Shown one piece after another: positions 44,932 through 52,399 of a stretch of DNA of 64,000 bases (the stretch's first letter is position 1; every line of letters starts with the position of its first letter). The position numbers and the translations under genes are program-made. Location of the stretch: the NCBI RefSeq assembly GCF_900113875.1, contig NZ_FORA01000006.1, positions 53,501 to 117,500 on the forward strand, given 5' to 3'. Below the pieces are notes generated by a model. The model did no database searches, was not told where the DNA came from, and saw only the letters and a list, made by a program, of their open reading frames with translations. This stretch comes from Jannaschia pohangensis. GTDB lineage: Bacteria; Pseudomonadota; Alphaproteobacteria; Rhodobacterales; Rhodobacteraceae.

Positions 44932-46509
44932 TCAGGCGCGGAGGGCCTGCTGCGGTCCGTGCGGACTCTGACGGTGGACGGTGCGGGACGCCAACTGGAA
45001 GCTCAGGCTCAACCGACCGCCCGCAAGCGGCGAAATGCGCAGGTCCAGCGGGCGGCCATCCTGCAGGCGCAGTGCCTCGGTCCAGTCGGCACGTTCCTTG
45101 TCGGGATCGCGGTGAAAGCTGCGCAGGTCGGCCCAGGCGTCGGTCGGCTCGGACAAGGCGCTCCAGAAGGCAAGGCAGCCGTCCAGAGAGGCCGGAAGGA
45201 TCGCGTCGGCGGCCCCGTTGAACCACATATCGCGCGCTGCATCGTTCGCGACGATGGTCTTCCCGTCGTGGTCGAAGATGATGACCGCTTCGCTCAGTGT
45301 ATCGAGCACGGTCGTCAGGATCGTCCGGTCCGCGCGCTGCCGCCGCGCGGCTTCGATATCGGCGGTGATGTCCTCCAGCAGGACGGTCACGGCCCCGTCG
45401 CCCTGGGGCTGACCGGTCATGCGGAAGGTCCGGCCATCGGGCAGCGCCCATGTTTCGACATGCGCGGCGTCATCGTCGGCCGAGCCGAGCTTGACGAAGG
45501 CGTCACGCCAGGCGCGGTAGTCCCGAGGCTCGGCCATCCGTTTTGCCTGGCGCAGTGCATCGAAGAATTCGGTCAGTTTCGGACGCCGCGTGAGCCAGGC
45601 TGCGTCAAGGCCGGTCATGTCGATGAGCGCGGGGTTGAACAACACCAGGTCGCCCGCATGATCGAAGATGGCGAGGCCGTTCGGCAGGAAGGCGAAACTA
45701 CGCGTCAGGGTCTGGATGAAGTTGCGCAGCGTTTCCTCGGCCGCGATGACGACATTCATGGATTGCGCGTGCAGGTGCCGAAGACCGTTCGCGTCCGCAG
45801 GTTGGACGACCACTTCGAACCAATGCTCTGCGCCGGCCCTGCACACAAGCTTCCGGCGGAATTTGGTCTGGCCACCCGCGTCGAATGTCGGGAAGAGCGT
45901 GTGGATGGGCCAGCCCCGGGCGACCTCGCTGCCCGAACAGGTCTCGACCATCTTCAGATAGCGATCATTGCACCAGACGACATCGCCTTGGGGGTTGACC
46001 ACCCACGCCAGGGTCGGGCTGCTGTCGTTGGACCGGGACAGCACGTCGACCTCTTCCTCCATGGCGCGCAGGCTTGCGAGATCGACCCGCATGGAGCTGC
46101 TTTGCCGAGAGGCCGCGGTGACGGTGATCCGGATGTCGCGACCCTCCTGGATGCCGATGACAAGAATGCGGTCGACGCCGAACAGACCTTCCAGCCGGAA
46201 GGGGCGACCCATGTGCCGGAGGGCGGCAAAGGCTTCGGGGATTGTCGGGTTTACGTCCGTCAAGACCTCGGCCAGTTCGTCCCAGGCCTTCAGGTGGTCG
46301 ATCGGATCCTCGAGCAGGAATCCCACGGTCCCCGAATGTTCCGTCAGATACCCTTCGCGGAAGGTAAACCAGCGCGGCTCCGACAGATGCTCGCCTATCT
46401 GGGGGGTCGGCCGGTCGGCGGGGGCGAACCACAAGACAAGGTGCAGTGCGATCACTGCTGTCGCCAAGCCTGCCAAGAGTGGCCAGAGCAATTGGATGGT
46501 GTCGATCAT
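44932..46509 (-). CDS. Membrane-anchored triple-PAS protein without kinase domain
   Basis: A 525-residue protein with one N-terminal membrane helix (about 7-29), a non-PAS region (45-150), then three PAS-like domains: about 162-260 (TLAWVVNPQGDVVWCNDRYL), 272-390 (LPNGLAIFDHAGDLVLFNPALI) and 395-500 (LSEAVIIFDHDGKTIVANDAAR). No histidine-kinase phosphoacceptor helix or ATPase N/G boxes follow; the chain ends after the third PAS. So it is a sensor or adaptor, or a degenerate kinase. It lies 54 nt downstream of regB and 54 nt upstream of tsaE on the same strand. C180 in the first PAS is the only striking residue. Confidence 0.8.
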   Translation of the reverse strand: MIDTIQLLWPLLAGLATAVIALHLVLWFAPADRPTPQIGEHLSEPRWFTFREGYLTEHSGTVGFLLEDPIDHLKAWDELAEVLTDVNPTIPEAFAALRHMGRPFRLEGLFGVDRILVIGIQEGRDIRITVTAASRQSSSMRVDLASLRAMEEEVDVLSRSNDSSPTLAWVVNPQGDVVWCNDRYLKMVETCSGSEVARGWPIHTLFPTFDAGGQTKFRRKLVCRAGAEHWFEVVVQPADANGLRHLHAQSMNVVIAAEETLRNFIQTLTRSFAFLPNGLAIFDHAGDLVLFNPALIDMTGLDAAWLTRRPKLTEFFDALRQAKRMAEPRDYRAWRDAFVKLGSADDDAAHVETWALPDGRTFRMTGQPQGDGAVTVLLEDITADIEAARRQRADRTILTTVLDTLSEAVIIFDHDGKTIVANDAARDMWFNGAADAILPASLDGCLAFWSALSEPTDAWADLRSFHRDPDKERADWTEALRLQDGRPLDLRISPLAGGRLSLSFQLASRTVHRQSPHGPQQALRA

Positions 46510-46563
46510 GGCTCACTGTCCGTCTGGATCAGGTGACCATGCGGCAATTTGGTTAAGGGGGTG

Positions 46564-47949
46564 TTAACGGCGCGAGATTTCGGAGGCGACGTCAAAAGGC
46601 AGGTTCTCGCCCAGGCCTTCGCGGAGCGGGGCTTCGATCGTGTTGCGGGTCCAATGCACCTCGGCGATGGCTCCGCCACGTTTCGGGGGGCGGTTCCGTC
46701 CACTTTGTGATCCGTTGAAGAAGGCGATGGTCGCGCCGGTCCGCTCCAGCAGGGTCTTCGAGATGAATAGCCCCAGACCCATGCCCTCGTATCCCTGGCG
46801 CCGCCGGTTTCGCAGGAACGGGTCCCCCAATCGCGACAGCACGTCCGCAGGATATCCCGGCCCGTCGTCGATGACCCGCACGACCACGGCTTCGGTGGAC
46901 CAGCGGCCCTCGATCCAGATTTCGGTCTCGGCGAAATCCACGGCGTTTTGGATCAGGTTGCGCAGGCCGTGGATCACTTCGGGCGTGCGGCGCAGACCGG
47001 GTCCGGTGCCTTGCTGCCCGTCGAGCGGCGCGGTGTCGTAACGGATGGTGATGCCACGGTCGGCATGGGGTTCGGCGGCTTCGCGCAGGATCGCTTCCAG
47101 CGGGGCACTGCTGACCTGGCGGTCGCGTTTCCCGATCCGGCCCATGGAGCGCAGGATATCGCGGCAGCGGTCGGCCTGGGACCGGATCAGCATGACATCC
47201 TCGTGCAGGTCGGGCCGGTCGGCCAGTTCCTCGGCCAATTCGGACGATACGAGTTTTATCGTTGCCAGCGGCGTGCCCAGCTCATGCGCCGCCGCCGCGA
47301 CGACGCCGCCCAGATCGTGGAGCTTCTGTTCCCGGGCCAGCGCGGTCTGTGTCGCCAGCAGCGCATTTGACATCCGCTCGGTCTCCAGCGTCAGCCGATA
47401 GGCAAAGCCCGCAAGAAATAGCGTGCCGATGACGATGGCCGCCCAGAACCCCATCAGGAAAATCGGCGGCAGGGTCAGGGTCGAGCCATCCGCCAGTTCG
47501 AGGGGCATGTGATACCCGCCAAGGAAGGTGATGAGCGCGACGGCGATCACCCCAAGGGTCAGGGTCGACCGCAGCGATAGCGCGGTCGCGGAGCTGGTGA
47601 CCGGGGCCAGGAACAGCAGGGCGAACGGATTGTTGAGACCCCCGGTCAGGAACAGGAGCGCCGCAAGTTGTGCCAGGTCGAAGAGCAGGAAGAAGAAGGC
47701 GGCGCGGTCCGACAGCCGGGTGCTGGTGGGATAGATCACGGTGGCCAGCACGTTGGCGGCGACGGCGAAACCGATGACGACGAGACAAAGGAGAAGCTGC
47801 ACCGACATCGTCAGCGCCAGGCTGGTCAGCACGACCGTGGTGGTCTGGCCGACGATGGCGAGCCAGCGCAGGTTGATCAGGGTCTGGAGGCGGACCTGCG
47901 GATGCGTTGTCTCGGGGGGCAGGAGGCCCGCGTTTCCGGTGTTTGGCAT
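46564..47949 (-). CDS. regB: Redox-sensing histidine kinase RegB/PrrB/ActS
   Basis: A 461-residue global redox sensor kinase with six membrane helices (about 35-185). The quinone-sensing loop GGLNNPF is at 103-109; the phosphoacceptor H222 lies in VAAAAHELGTPLATIK, and the redox-active cysteine C262 in QADRCRDILRSMG. The ATPase domain has NLIQNAVDFA, DDGPGYP and EGMGLGLFISKTLL. All regulatory residues of Rhodobacter RegB are thus kept. The cognate regA is divergent; the senC/prrC gene that often lies between them is absent. Confidence 0.96.
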   Translation of the reverse strand: MPNTGNAGLLPPETTHPQVRLQTLINLRWLAIVGQTTTVVLTSLALTMSVQLLLCLVVIGFAVAANVLATVIYPTSTRLSDRAAFFFLLFDLAQLAALLFLTGGLNNPFALLFLAPVTSSATALSLRSTLTLGVIAVALITFLGGYHMPLELADGSTLTLPPIFLMGFWAAIVIGTLFLAGFAYRLTLETERMSNALLATQTALAREQKLHDLGGVVAAAAHELGTPLATIKLVSSELAEELADRPDLHEDVMLIRSQADRCRDILRSMGRIGKRDRQVSSAPLEAILREAAEPHADRGITIRYDTAPLDGQQGTGPGLRRTPEVIHGLRNLIQNAVDFAETEIWIEGRWSTEAVVVRVIDDGPGYPADVLSRLGDPFLRNRRRQGYEGMGLGLFISKTLLERTGATIAFFNGSQSGRNRPPKRGGAIAEVHWTRNTIEAPLREGLGENLPFDVASEISRR

Positions 47950-48028
47950 GGGGATTGCCTTAGTGGGATTTGACCGTTTGAGCTAGCGCCATATCTTGAA
48001 CGTCACAAGATCACGCCAGGAGAGCGAC

Positions 48029-48580
48029 ATGAACCAGCAGTTGCCGGAAATCGGACCCGACAAGTCCCTGTTGCTTGTCGACGACGACGAGCCGTTCCTG
48101 CGTCGGCTGGAACGCGCGATGGAGAAGCGCGGCTTCGAGGTCGAGGCGGCGGGCTCCGTCGCCGAGGGCATCGCCAAGGCGACCGCGCGGCCCGCGGCCT
48201 ATGCTGTGGTCGACCTGCGGCTGGAGGATGGCAACGGTCTGGATGTGGTTGAAAGGCTTCGCGAAAAGCGGCCCGATGCGCGCATCGTCGTGCTGACCGG
48301 ATACGGCGCGATCGCGACGGCGGTGGCGGCGGTGAAGATCGGGGCGACGGATTATCTGTCGAAGCCTGCGGATGCCAATGACATCATGAATGCCCTGCTT
48401 TGCCTGCCCGAGGAACTGCCGCCGCCGCCGGAGAATCCGATGTCTGCGGACCGGGTCCGGTGGGAGCATATCCAGCGGGTCTATGAGCTGTGCGACCGGA
48501 ATGTGAGCGAGACGGCGCGGCGGTTGAACATGCATCGCCGGACGCTGCAACGCATCCTGGCTAAGCGGTCACCCCGTTGA
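48029..48580 (+). CDS. regA: Redox response regulator RegA/PrrA/ActR
   Basis: A 183-residue response regulator. The receiver has the acidic pocket VDDDEPF, the phosphoacceptor D62 in VVDLRLEDGNGLDVV, and YLSKPAD with the conserved lysine. A proline-rich linker (LPEELPPPPENP) leads to the Fis-type helix-turn-helix NVSETARRLNMHRRTLQRILAKR, near invariant in this family. Phosphorylated RegA controls respiration, photosynthesis, carbon and nitrogen fixation genes under low oxygen. It has a strong AGGAG site and is separated from regB by 79 nt. Confidence 0.96.
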   Translation: MNQQLPEIGPDKSLLLVDDDEPFLRRLERAMEKRGFEVEAAGSVAEGIAKATARPAAYAVVDLRLEDGNGLDVVERLREKRPDARIVVLTGYGAIATAVAAVKIGATDYLSKPADANDIMNALLCLPEELPPPPENPMSADRVRWEHIQRVYELCDRNVSETARRLNMHRRTLQRILAKRSPR

Positions 48581-48975
48581 AAACACGCGGGAAACAGGGT
48601 GTCACCCCCGGTGCACCCCCTGTACACCCCCTGTACATACGTTTGTACATTTCCCTTGCTCTGGTCGCTGCTCTGGCGTCCTGTCAGTCGGTTGCGACTC
48701 CGGCCGCCGAGGCGGTGTCGGGGTTGACGCTTGTCCCTGCGTCGGACGGGCTGGACGTGGTCGGGTCGGGCGGGCGGCAGATCGGGTTCGGTCGCGACAT
48801 CGCGGGCGTGCTGGAAAGCGTGGCCCGGGTCGAGGGGCGCCCCCCGCGCGCGGTCGATTGCGCCCCGGGCATGCAGGCCTTCGCGACAAGGGACTCGGTC
48901 CGGCTGAATTTCTCCGGGGGCAAATTCGTCGGATGGGATACGGTCGCGGCAAGCGCGGGGCGGACCTGCGCCTGA
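48577..48975 (+). CDS. Small lipoprotein-like protein of unknown function
   Basis: A frame of up to 132 residues starting at a TTG that overlaps the regA stop (TTGA). The segment YISLALVAALASC is a lipoprotein signal with C36 as the lipidation site, followed by SVATPAAEAVSG; the mature part of about 95 residues has two more cysteines (DCAPGM and a terminal CA). I do not recognise the family. The region before the signal sequence encodes no plausible protein and contains TGTACA repeats, so the true start may be a TTG at 48643, just before YISLA. Presence behind regA may be coincidental. Confidence 0.55.
   Translation: MKTRGKQGVTPGAPPVHPLYIRLYISLALVAALASCQSVATPAAEAVSGLTLVPASDGLDVVGSGGRQIGFGRDIAGVLESVARVEGRPPRAVDCAPGMQAFATRDSVRLNFSGGKFVGWDTVAASAGRTCA
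48611..48649 (+). promoter_or_regulatory. Phased TGTACA palindrome array
   Basis: Three perfect TGTACA palindromes start at 48621, 48632 and 48644, that is 11 and 12 nt apart, and a variant GTGCAC lies one step upstream at 48611. CCCCC tracts separate the first members. The spacing is close to one DNA helix turn, so a regulator could bind all of them on one face. The array overlaps the doubtful N-terminal codons of the lipoprotein frame. Confidence 0.45.
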
Positions 48976-48981
48976 CGGGAA

Positions 48982-49017
48982 TTGCACGGCGGCGCGGGGC
49001 TGGCCTAGGGTCACGGC
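48982..49017 (+). promoter_or_regulatory. Candidate leaderless promoter of the HEAT-like gene
   Basis: TTGCAC (48982-48987), an 18-nt spacer, TAGGGT (49006-49011) and 6 nt precede the ATG at 49018. No Shine-Dalgarno sequence is present. The message would begin at about the A of the start codon. Confidence 0.45.
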
Positions 49018-50574
49018 ATGGCGGTCCTTCCCTTTTTCAACGCGACGGCGATATGGCGCAGCGGACAGTTTCCCAAGCCGTGGTCCGGAGAGCGGGTGTC
49101 GATCCATGACCGGCTTTTCGCCCTGCGGGAGGCCGGCACCAATCTGAATGACCTTGAGGTCGAGGAAGAGGGGGACGATCCTCGCAAGATCCGGTTTGCG
49201 GCGGGGATGCTCGACAACGTCTTGGGCGGTTCGACGGATGGTGCCCGAGAGGTCGACGCGGCATTGCGTCGGGTTCTGGCACATCCGACGAAGGGTCGGA
49301 TCAAGGATTTCGTCGACCTTCTGAACACGCACAGAACCATCGGACTGGTCGACGATGTGACGGAGAGGGTCATGGCCGATCCGCCCGATCTGCAGAAGCT
49401 GGGCCGGTTTGCGCAATGGCTGGCCAAAGACTGCCCGATGGCGGAGCCGGCGAAATTCGGGCTGGCCATGATCGGTTTGATCGAGGGAAGCGATACCGGA
49501 GTCCTTCGGCTTTTTGCGGGGCATGAAGAGTTCAGCAAGTTCGCGGTGATCGCGCTGGGTCGGCTGTTGCCCGAGGCGGAGGCGCGTCCGCTGCTCGAGG
49601 CGGCGGCGCGTGACCTGAACGGGTGGGGTCGGATCGATCTTGTCGAACGGCTGGCTGCGGGCGGCGACGCCGACTGGCGCAGGTGGCTGGTCCGGGAGGG
49701 ATATCAAAACGCGATCATGTACGAATATCTGGCCTGTCTCGCGGCACGGGAGGGCGATCTGGCGGGGCAGTTGCGCGACATGGCGGGGGCGGACACGGCC
49801 CTTCTGGACGGGGCGGGGGATATCCTGCGCGCCTTGAGTTGCGGGGGTCCGGCAGAGGAGATGGTGGATTATGCCGAGGGCGCGTCGGCCTCGGTTCTGT
49901 GGCTGGAGGCGATCGGGCGTGCGCCCCTGTCCCTGCGCCACGGGGCCTGCGCCATTGGGCTGCGACGCGGTGTCGAAGGCTATGGGTGGACGGCAGAGGA
50001 CGGGGCCCGCGTGACGGGTCTTGTGGCGGCGTATCTGGCGCGTGAGGGATTGGCCGATCTTGTGCGCGCGGCGCTGACCGGGGCGGACGAGGGCGCGAAC
50101 TGGGATGCGCGGCAGGTCGGGCCTGAGGTCGGGGTGGATGTCTGGCAGATCGTGTTCGACCGGCAGATGGCCGAGCCGGAGCGGTCGGACTGGTTCGCCT
50201 TGATGACGACGAAGGACGCGGAGCGGGTGGCGAAGGTCGTCGATCTGGCTCTGGTGCAATTGCCGCTGGAGGACCTTGAGACCGGGCCCGCCGATGAAAT
50301 GGGGTTCGGGCCGGATTGGAAGGATCATTCGGCGCTGGACTACATCGTGCAGGAATTGCGGCATTTCCCGGGGCTTGGCTGGCCCCTGATCGCGGTCGCC
50401 CTGCGCAGCCCGGTGACGCGGAACCGGAACATGGCCTGCAAGGCCCTGGCGGCATGGGAGCGGGGAACATGGCCTGAGGCGGCGCTGCCCCTGCTGCGGC
50501 AGGCACGGGCGGAGGAGCCCAACGCGAATACGGCAGACCAGATGGAGGCGTTGTTCCGGCCCGCCGTGCCCTAG
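49018..50574 (+). CDS. HEAT-like repeat protein, 'limonene hydroxylase'-type family
   Basis: A 518-residue, mostly helical protein without signal peptide. Recurring helix pairs (for example LLEAAARDLNGWGRIDLVERLAAG and AIMYEYLACLAAREGDL) suggest an alpha-solenoid of the HEAT/ARM kind. From memory it resembles a family found in scattered bacteria and often labelled limonene hydroxylase; no cofactor motif of a hydroxylase is visible, so that name looks wrong. Its role is unknown. Its stop overlaps the convergent gene in CTAG. A second HEAT-like protein is encoded 1.8 kb downstream. Confidence 0.6.
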   Translation: MAVLPFFNATAIWRSGQFPKPWSGERVSIHDRLFALREAGTNLNDLEVEEEGDDPRKIRFAAGMLDNVLGGSTDGAREVDAALRRVLAHPTKGRIKDFVDLLNTHRTIGLVDDVTERVMADPPDLQKLGRFAQWLAKDCPMAEPAKFGLAMIGLIEGSDTGVLRLFAGHEEFSKFAVIALGRLLPEAEARPLLEAAARDLNGWGRIDLVERLAAGGDADWRRWLVREGYQNAIMYEYLACLAAREGDLAGQLRDMAGADTALLDGAGDILRALSCGGPAEEMVDYAEGASASVLWLEAIGRAPLSLRHGACAIGLRRGVEGYGWTAEDGARVTGLVAAYLAREGLADLVRAALTGADEGANWDARQVGPEVGVDVWQIVFDRQMAEPERSDWFALMTTKDAERVAKVVDLALVQLPLEDLETGPADEMGFGPDWKDHSALDYIVQELRHFPGLGWPLIAVALRSPVTRNRNMACKALAAWERGTWPEAALPLLRQARAEEPNANTADQMEALFRPAVP

Positions 50575-50957
50575 TCTTTCGGCCTGTCGTTCAGGAACAG
50601 CCCCTTGATCGGGCGGGACACGCCGCCGAGCCAGAAGAAGAACACCTCCTTGAAGCGGCCCAGAACCCCTAGGGGGCGGGCGATGTCGGCTGTGTCGTCG
50701 TAGGGCTGGGGCAGGTCGGCGGGATCGATCTTGATACCCTTGGCATCGATTGCGGCGAGCAGGTCGCGGGCATCCGGCGCGTCATGGTCGGGGACCATGA
50801 TGGGCACGCCGCCGAATGCCAGGCTCATGTGCGGGACGACCGAATTTGTGTGGCGACCGGGCGTCAGCACCATGAACCCCGCCCCTTCGAGTGCTGTGAC
50901 GGCCAGCGAGATGTCGGTGGCGTCGTGGCCTGTCGCGATGCGGGTGAAGCCGTTCAA
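50571..50957 (-). CDS. Small DUF2007-like protein
   Basis: A 128-residue protein. Residues 1-75 (ISLAVTALEGAGFMVLTPGRHTNSV and GVPIMVPDHDAPDARDLLAAID) fit the pattern of DUF2007 putative signal-transducing domains, a short ferredoxin-like fold. The C-terminus holds a hydrophobic FKEVFFFWLGGVSRP. The function is unknown. Translation appears to begin at TTG, overlapping the cupin stop codon (TTGA), so the two are coupled. It ends in a CTAG shared with the HEAT-like gene. Confidence 0.55.
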   Translation of the reverse strand: MNGFTRIATGHDATDISLAVTALEGAGFMVLTPGRHTNSVVPHMSLAFGGVPIMVPDHDAPDARDLLAAIDAKGIKIDPADLPQPYDDTADIARPLGVLGRFKEVFFFWLGGVSRPIKGLFLNDRPKD

Positions 50958-51439
50958 CCCTTGGCCCCGGCATTCGGGTGCGACAGGGCGGCGTGATCGA
51001 CGATGTCCCAGGGCAGGCCCGCATTGCGGAAGAGGCGTTTGCCCAGGCGGGGATAGTCGGTCACGTCGTGGGGCAGGCGCTGGCCCATCACCAGAAGGGT
51101 CAGCGGTCCGTCGCCGGTGTTGACGATGGTATGGCCCAGGCCCCGGGCGCGGTAGCCGATGAAGTCGCCCGGGCCGATGGCATGATCGTCGTCACCGATG
51201 GTGGCGGTGGCCTGCCCCGACAGGACGAAGATCGCCTCGTCCTCGTGGTGGTGGACGTGGTATTCGGTGGTCTCGGCCCCCGGCGCCACGGTGATCACGT
51301 GGACGCCGAGGCCGGCGAGGCCGGTCGCGTCGCCGAGCGACTTGTTCACCCGGGTGGCGGCGGGGTTGAGGTAGTGGGTCTTGGACAGCCCCTCCATCGC
51401 GGCGATGTCGGCGGCGCGGAGCAGGTAGGTGTCGGTCAT
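50954..51439 (-). CDS. Cupin-domain protein
   Basis: A 161-residue single-domain cupin. The metal motif is in TTEYHVHHHEDEAIFVLSGQ, and the second cupin motif appears in GHTIVNTGDGPLTLLVMGQR. Such small cupins are often sugar-binding or isomerase/dioxygenase enzymes; substrates cannot be told. It lies downstream of DUF2177 (12-nt gap) and overlaps the DUF2007-like gene by 4 nt, in a minus-strand run GNAT, DUF2177, cupin, DUF2007-like. Confidence 0.85.
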   Translation of the reverse strand: MTDTYLLRAADIAAMEGLSKTHYLNPAATRVNKSLGDATGLAGLGVHVITVAPGAETTEYHVHHHEDEAIFVLSGQATATIGDDDHAIGPGDFIGYRARGLGHTIVNTGDGPLTLLVMGQRLPHDVTDYPRLGKRLFRNAGLPWDIVDHAALSHPNAGAKG

Positions 51440-51451
51440 GTGCTGCGCCCT

Positions 51452-51850
51452 CTAGGTCCAGGTCTTGACGGCCCACACACCCAGGGCCGCCGTGCCGCCG
51501 GTCAGGATCGCGCCCCAGGTGGTATCGGCGGCGACCATGGTCCAGCTCCAGTTCTTCATGATCGACATGCTGGTGAATTCATAGGTGCCATAGGCCATCG
51601 CGCCCAGGATCGCGCCGTTGATGGCCGCCTGAGAGACCGAGCCTTCGCGCAGGGCGGGCAGGGAGACGAGCCAGATCAGGCCCGCGACATAGAACAGGTA
51701 GAAGACGGCGGCGGGCGCAAGGCTTATGGGGGAGCGGATCATGTCGCCGATGTGCCGCTCGAACAGCGGTTTCATGACGTTGGTCAGCATGATGGCATCA
51801 ATGACCAGAAAGGCGACGACAGTGATGCCGTAGAGAATGACGGGTTGCAT
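51452..51850 (-). CDS. DUF2177 membrane protein
   Basis: A 132-residue protein with four membrane helices, matching DUF2177: MQPVILYGITVVAFLVIDAI, then the conserved AINGAILGAMAYGTYEFTSM and WTMVAADTTWGAILTG. The family occurs in many proteobacteria and has no known function. An AGG-type site precedes the ATG. It lies between a GNAT gene (23-nt gap upstream) and a cupin gene (12-nt gap downstream) on the same strand. Confidence 0.88.
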   Translation of the reverse strand: MQPVILYGITVVAFLVIDAIMLTNVMKPLFERHIGDMIRSPISLAPAAVFYLFYVAGLIWLVSLPALREGSVSQAAINGAILGAMAYGTYEFTSMSIMKNWSWTMVAADTTWGAILTGGTAALGVWAVKTWT

Positions 51851-51873
51851 GGGGACCTCGTGGCTTGTTCGGC

Positions 51874-52353
51874 CTATAACCTGTAGCGCTTGACGACCTT
51901 GTCCACCGGCGTGCCATCGGCGAGCGTCTGGTTGTGGAGATGCCTGGCCGTCTCGAACCCGCGGGAGCGGTAGTAGGCCCGCCCGCCGTCGTTGTCGGCG
52001 CGGATCACCGCCTCGATCCAGTCATAGCCGCGGGCGCGTGCCGCATTGCGCGTCGCATCGAAGAGGGCCGAGCCGACGCCGATGCCGTGATTGCCCAGGG
52101 CCACGAAGGTCGCGATTTCGCAGGTGTCGCCGGGCAGGTCGGCGTGGCCATTCACCCATTGGAAACCGATCACGTCGCCGTCGTTTTCGGCCAGGTGCCA
52201 GATCCCGCCCAGGGCCATCTTGTCGCGCAGGTCGTCGCCCGTCACCGGTTTGGTCAGGGCCGTGGTGCCGCCCTGCCGGATGATCGCGTTCAGAAGCGTC
52301 GCCATCGCGCCCGCGTCGAAGGGCTGGGCCGGTCGGATGTTGAGAGTCGCCAT
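51874..52353 (-). CDS. GNAT-family N-acetyltransferase
   Basis: A 159-residue GNAT acetyltransferase. The acetyl-CoA-binding motif A is at LGNHGIGVGSALFDATRNAARARG, followed by AVIRADNDGGRAYYRSRGF (motif B). The substrate is unknown. There is no ribosome-binding site; a TTG/TA promoter pair ends 6 nt before the ATG, so the message may be leaderless. It is divergent from the smaller HEAT-like gene and is first in a four-gene run. Confidence 0.88.
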   Translation of the reverse strand: MATLNIRPAQPFDAGAMATLLNAIIRQGGTTALTKPVTGDDLRDKMALGGIWHLAENDGDVIGFQWVNGHADLPGDTCEIATFVALGNHGIGVGSALFDATRNAARARGYDWIEAVIRADNDGGRAYYRSRGFETARHLHNQTLADGTPVDKVVKRYRL

Positions 52354-52389
52354 GCGATAAGGCTAGCTGTGTTTCGACGGGGCGGACAA
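52354..52389 (-). promoter_or_regulatory. Candidate leaderless promoter of the GNAT gene
   Basis: On the minus strand TTGTCC (52389-52384), an 18-nt spacer, TAGCCT (52365-52360) and 6 nt lead into the ATG at 52353. The geometry is the same as before tsaE and the gene at 49018. Confidence 0.45.
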
Positions 52390-52399
52390 TGGCAAAACG

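Noticed and set aside
47950..48028. FnrL-type box between regB and regA
   Set aside because: Only a TTGAAC...CACAAG half-match exists, not the TTGAT-N4-ATCAA palindrome.
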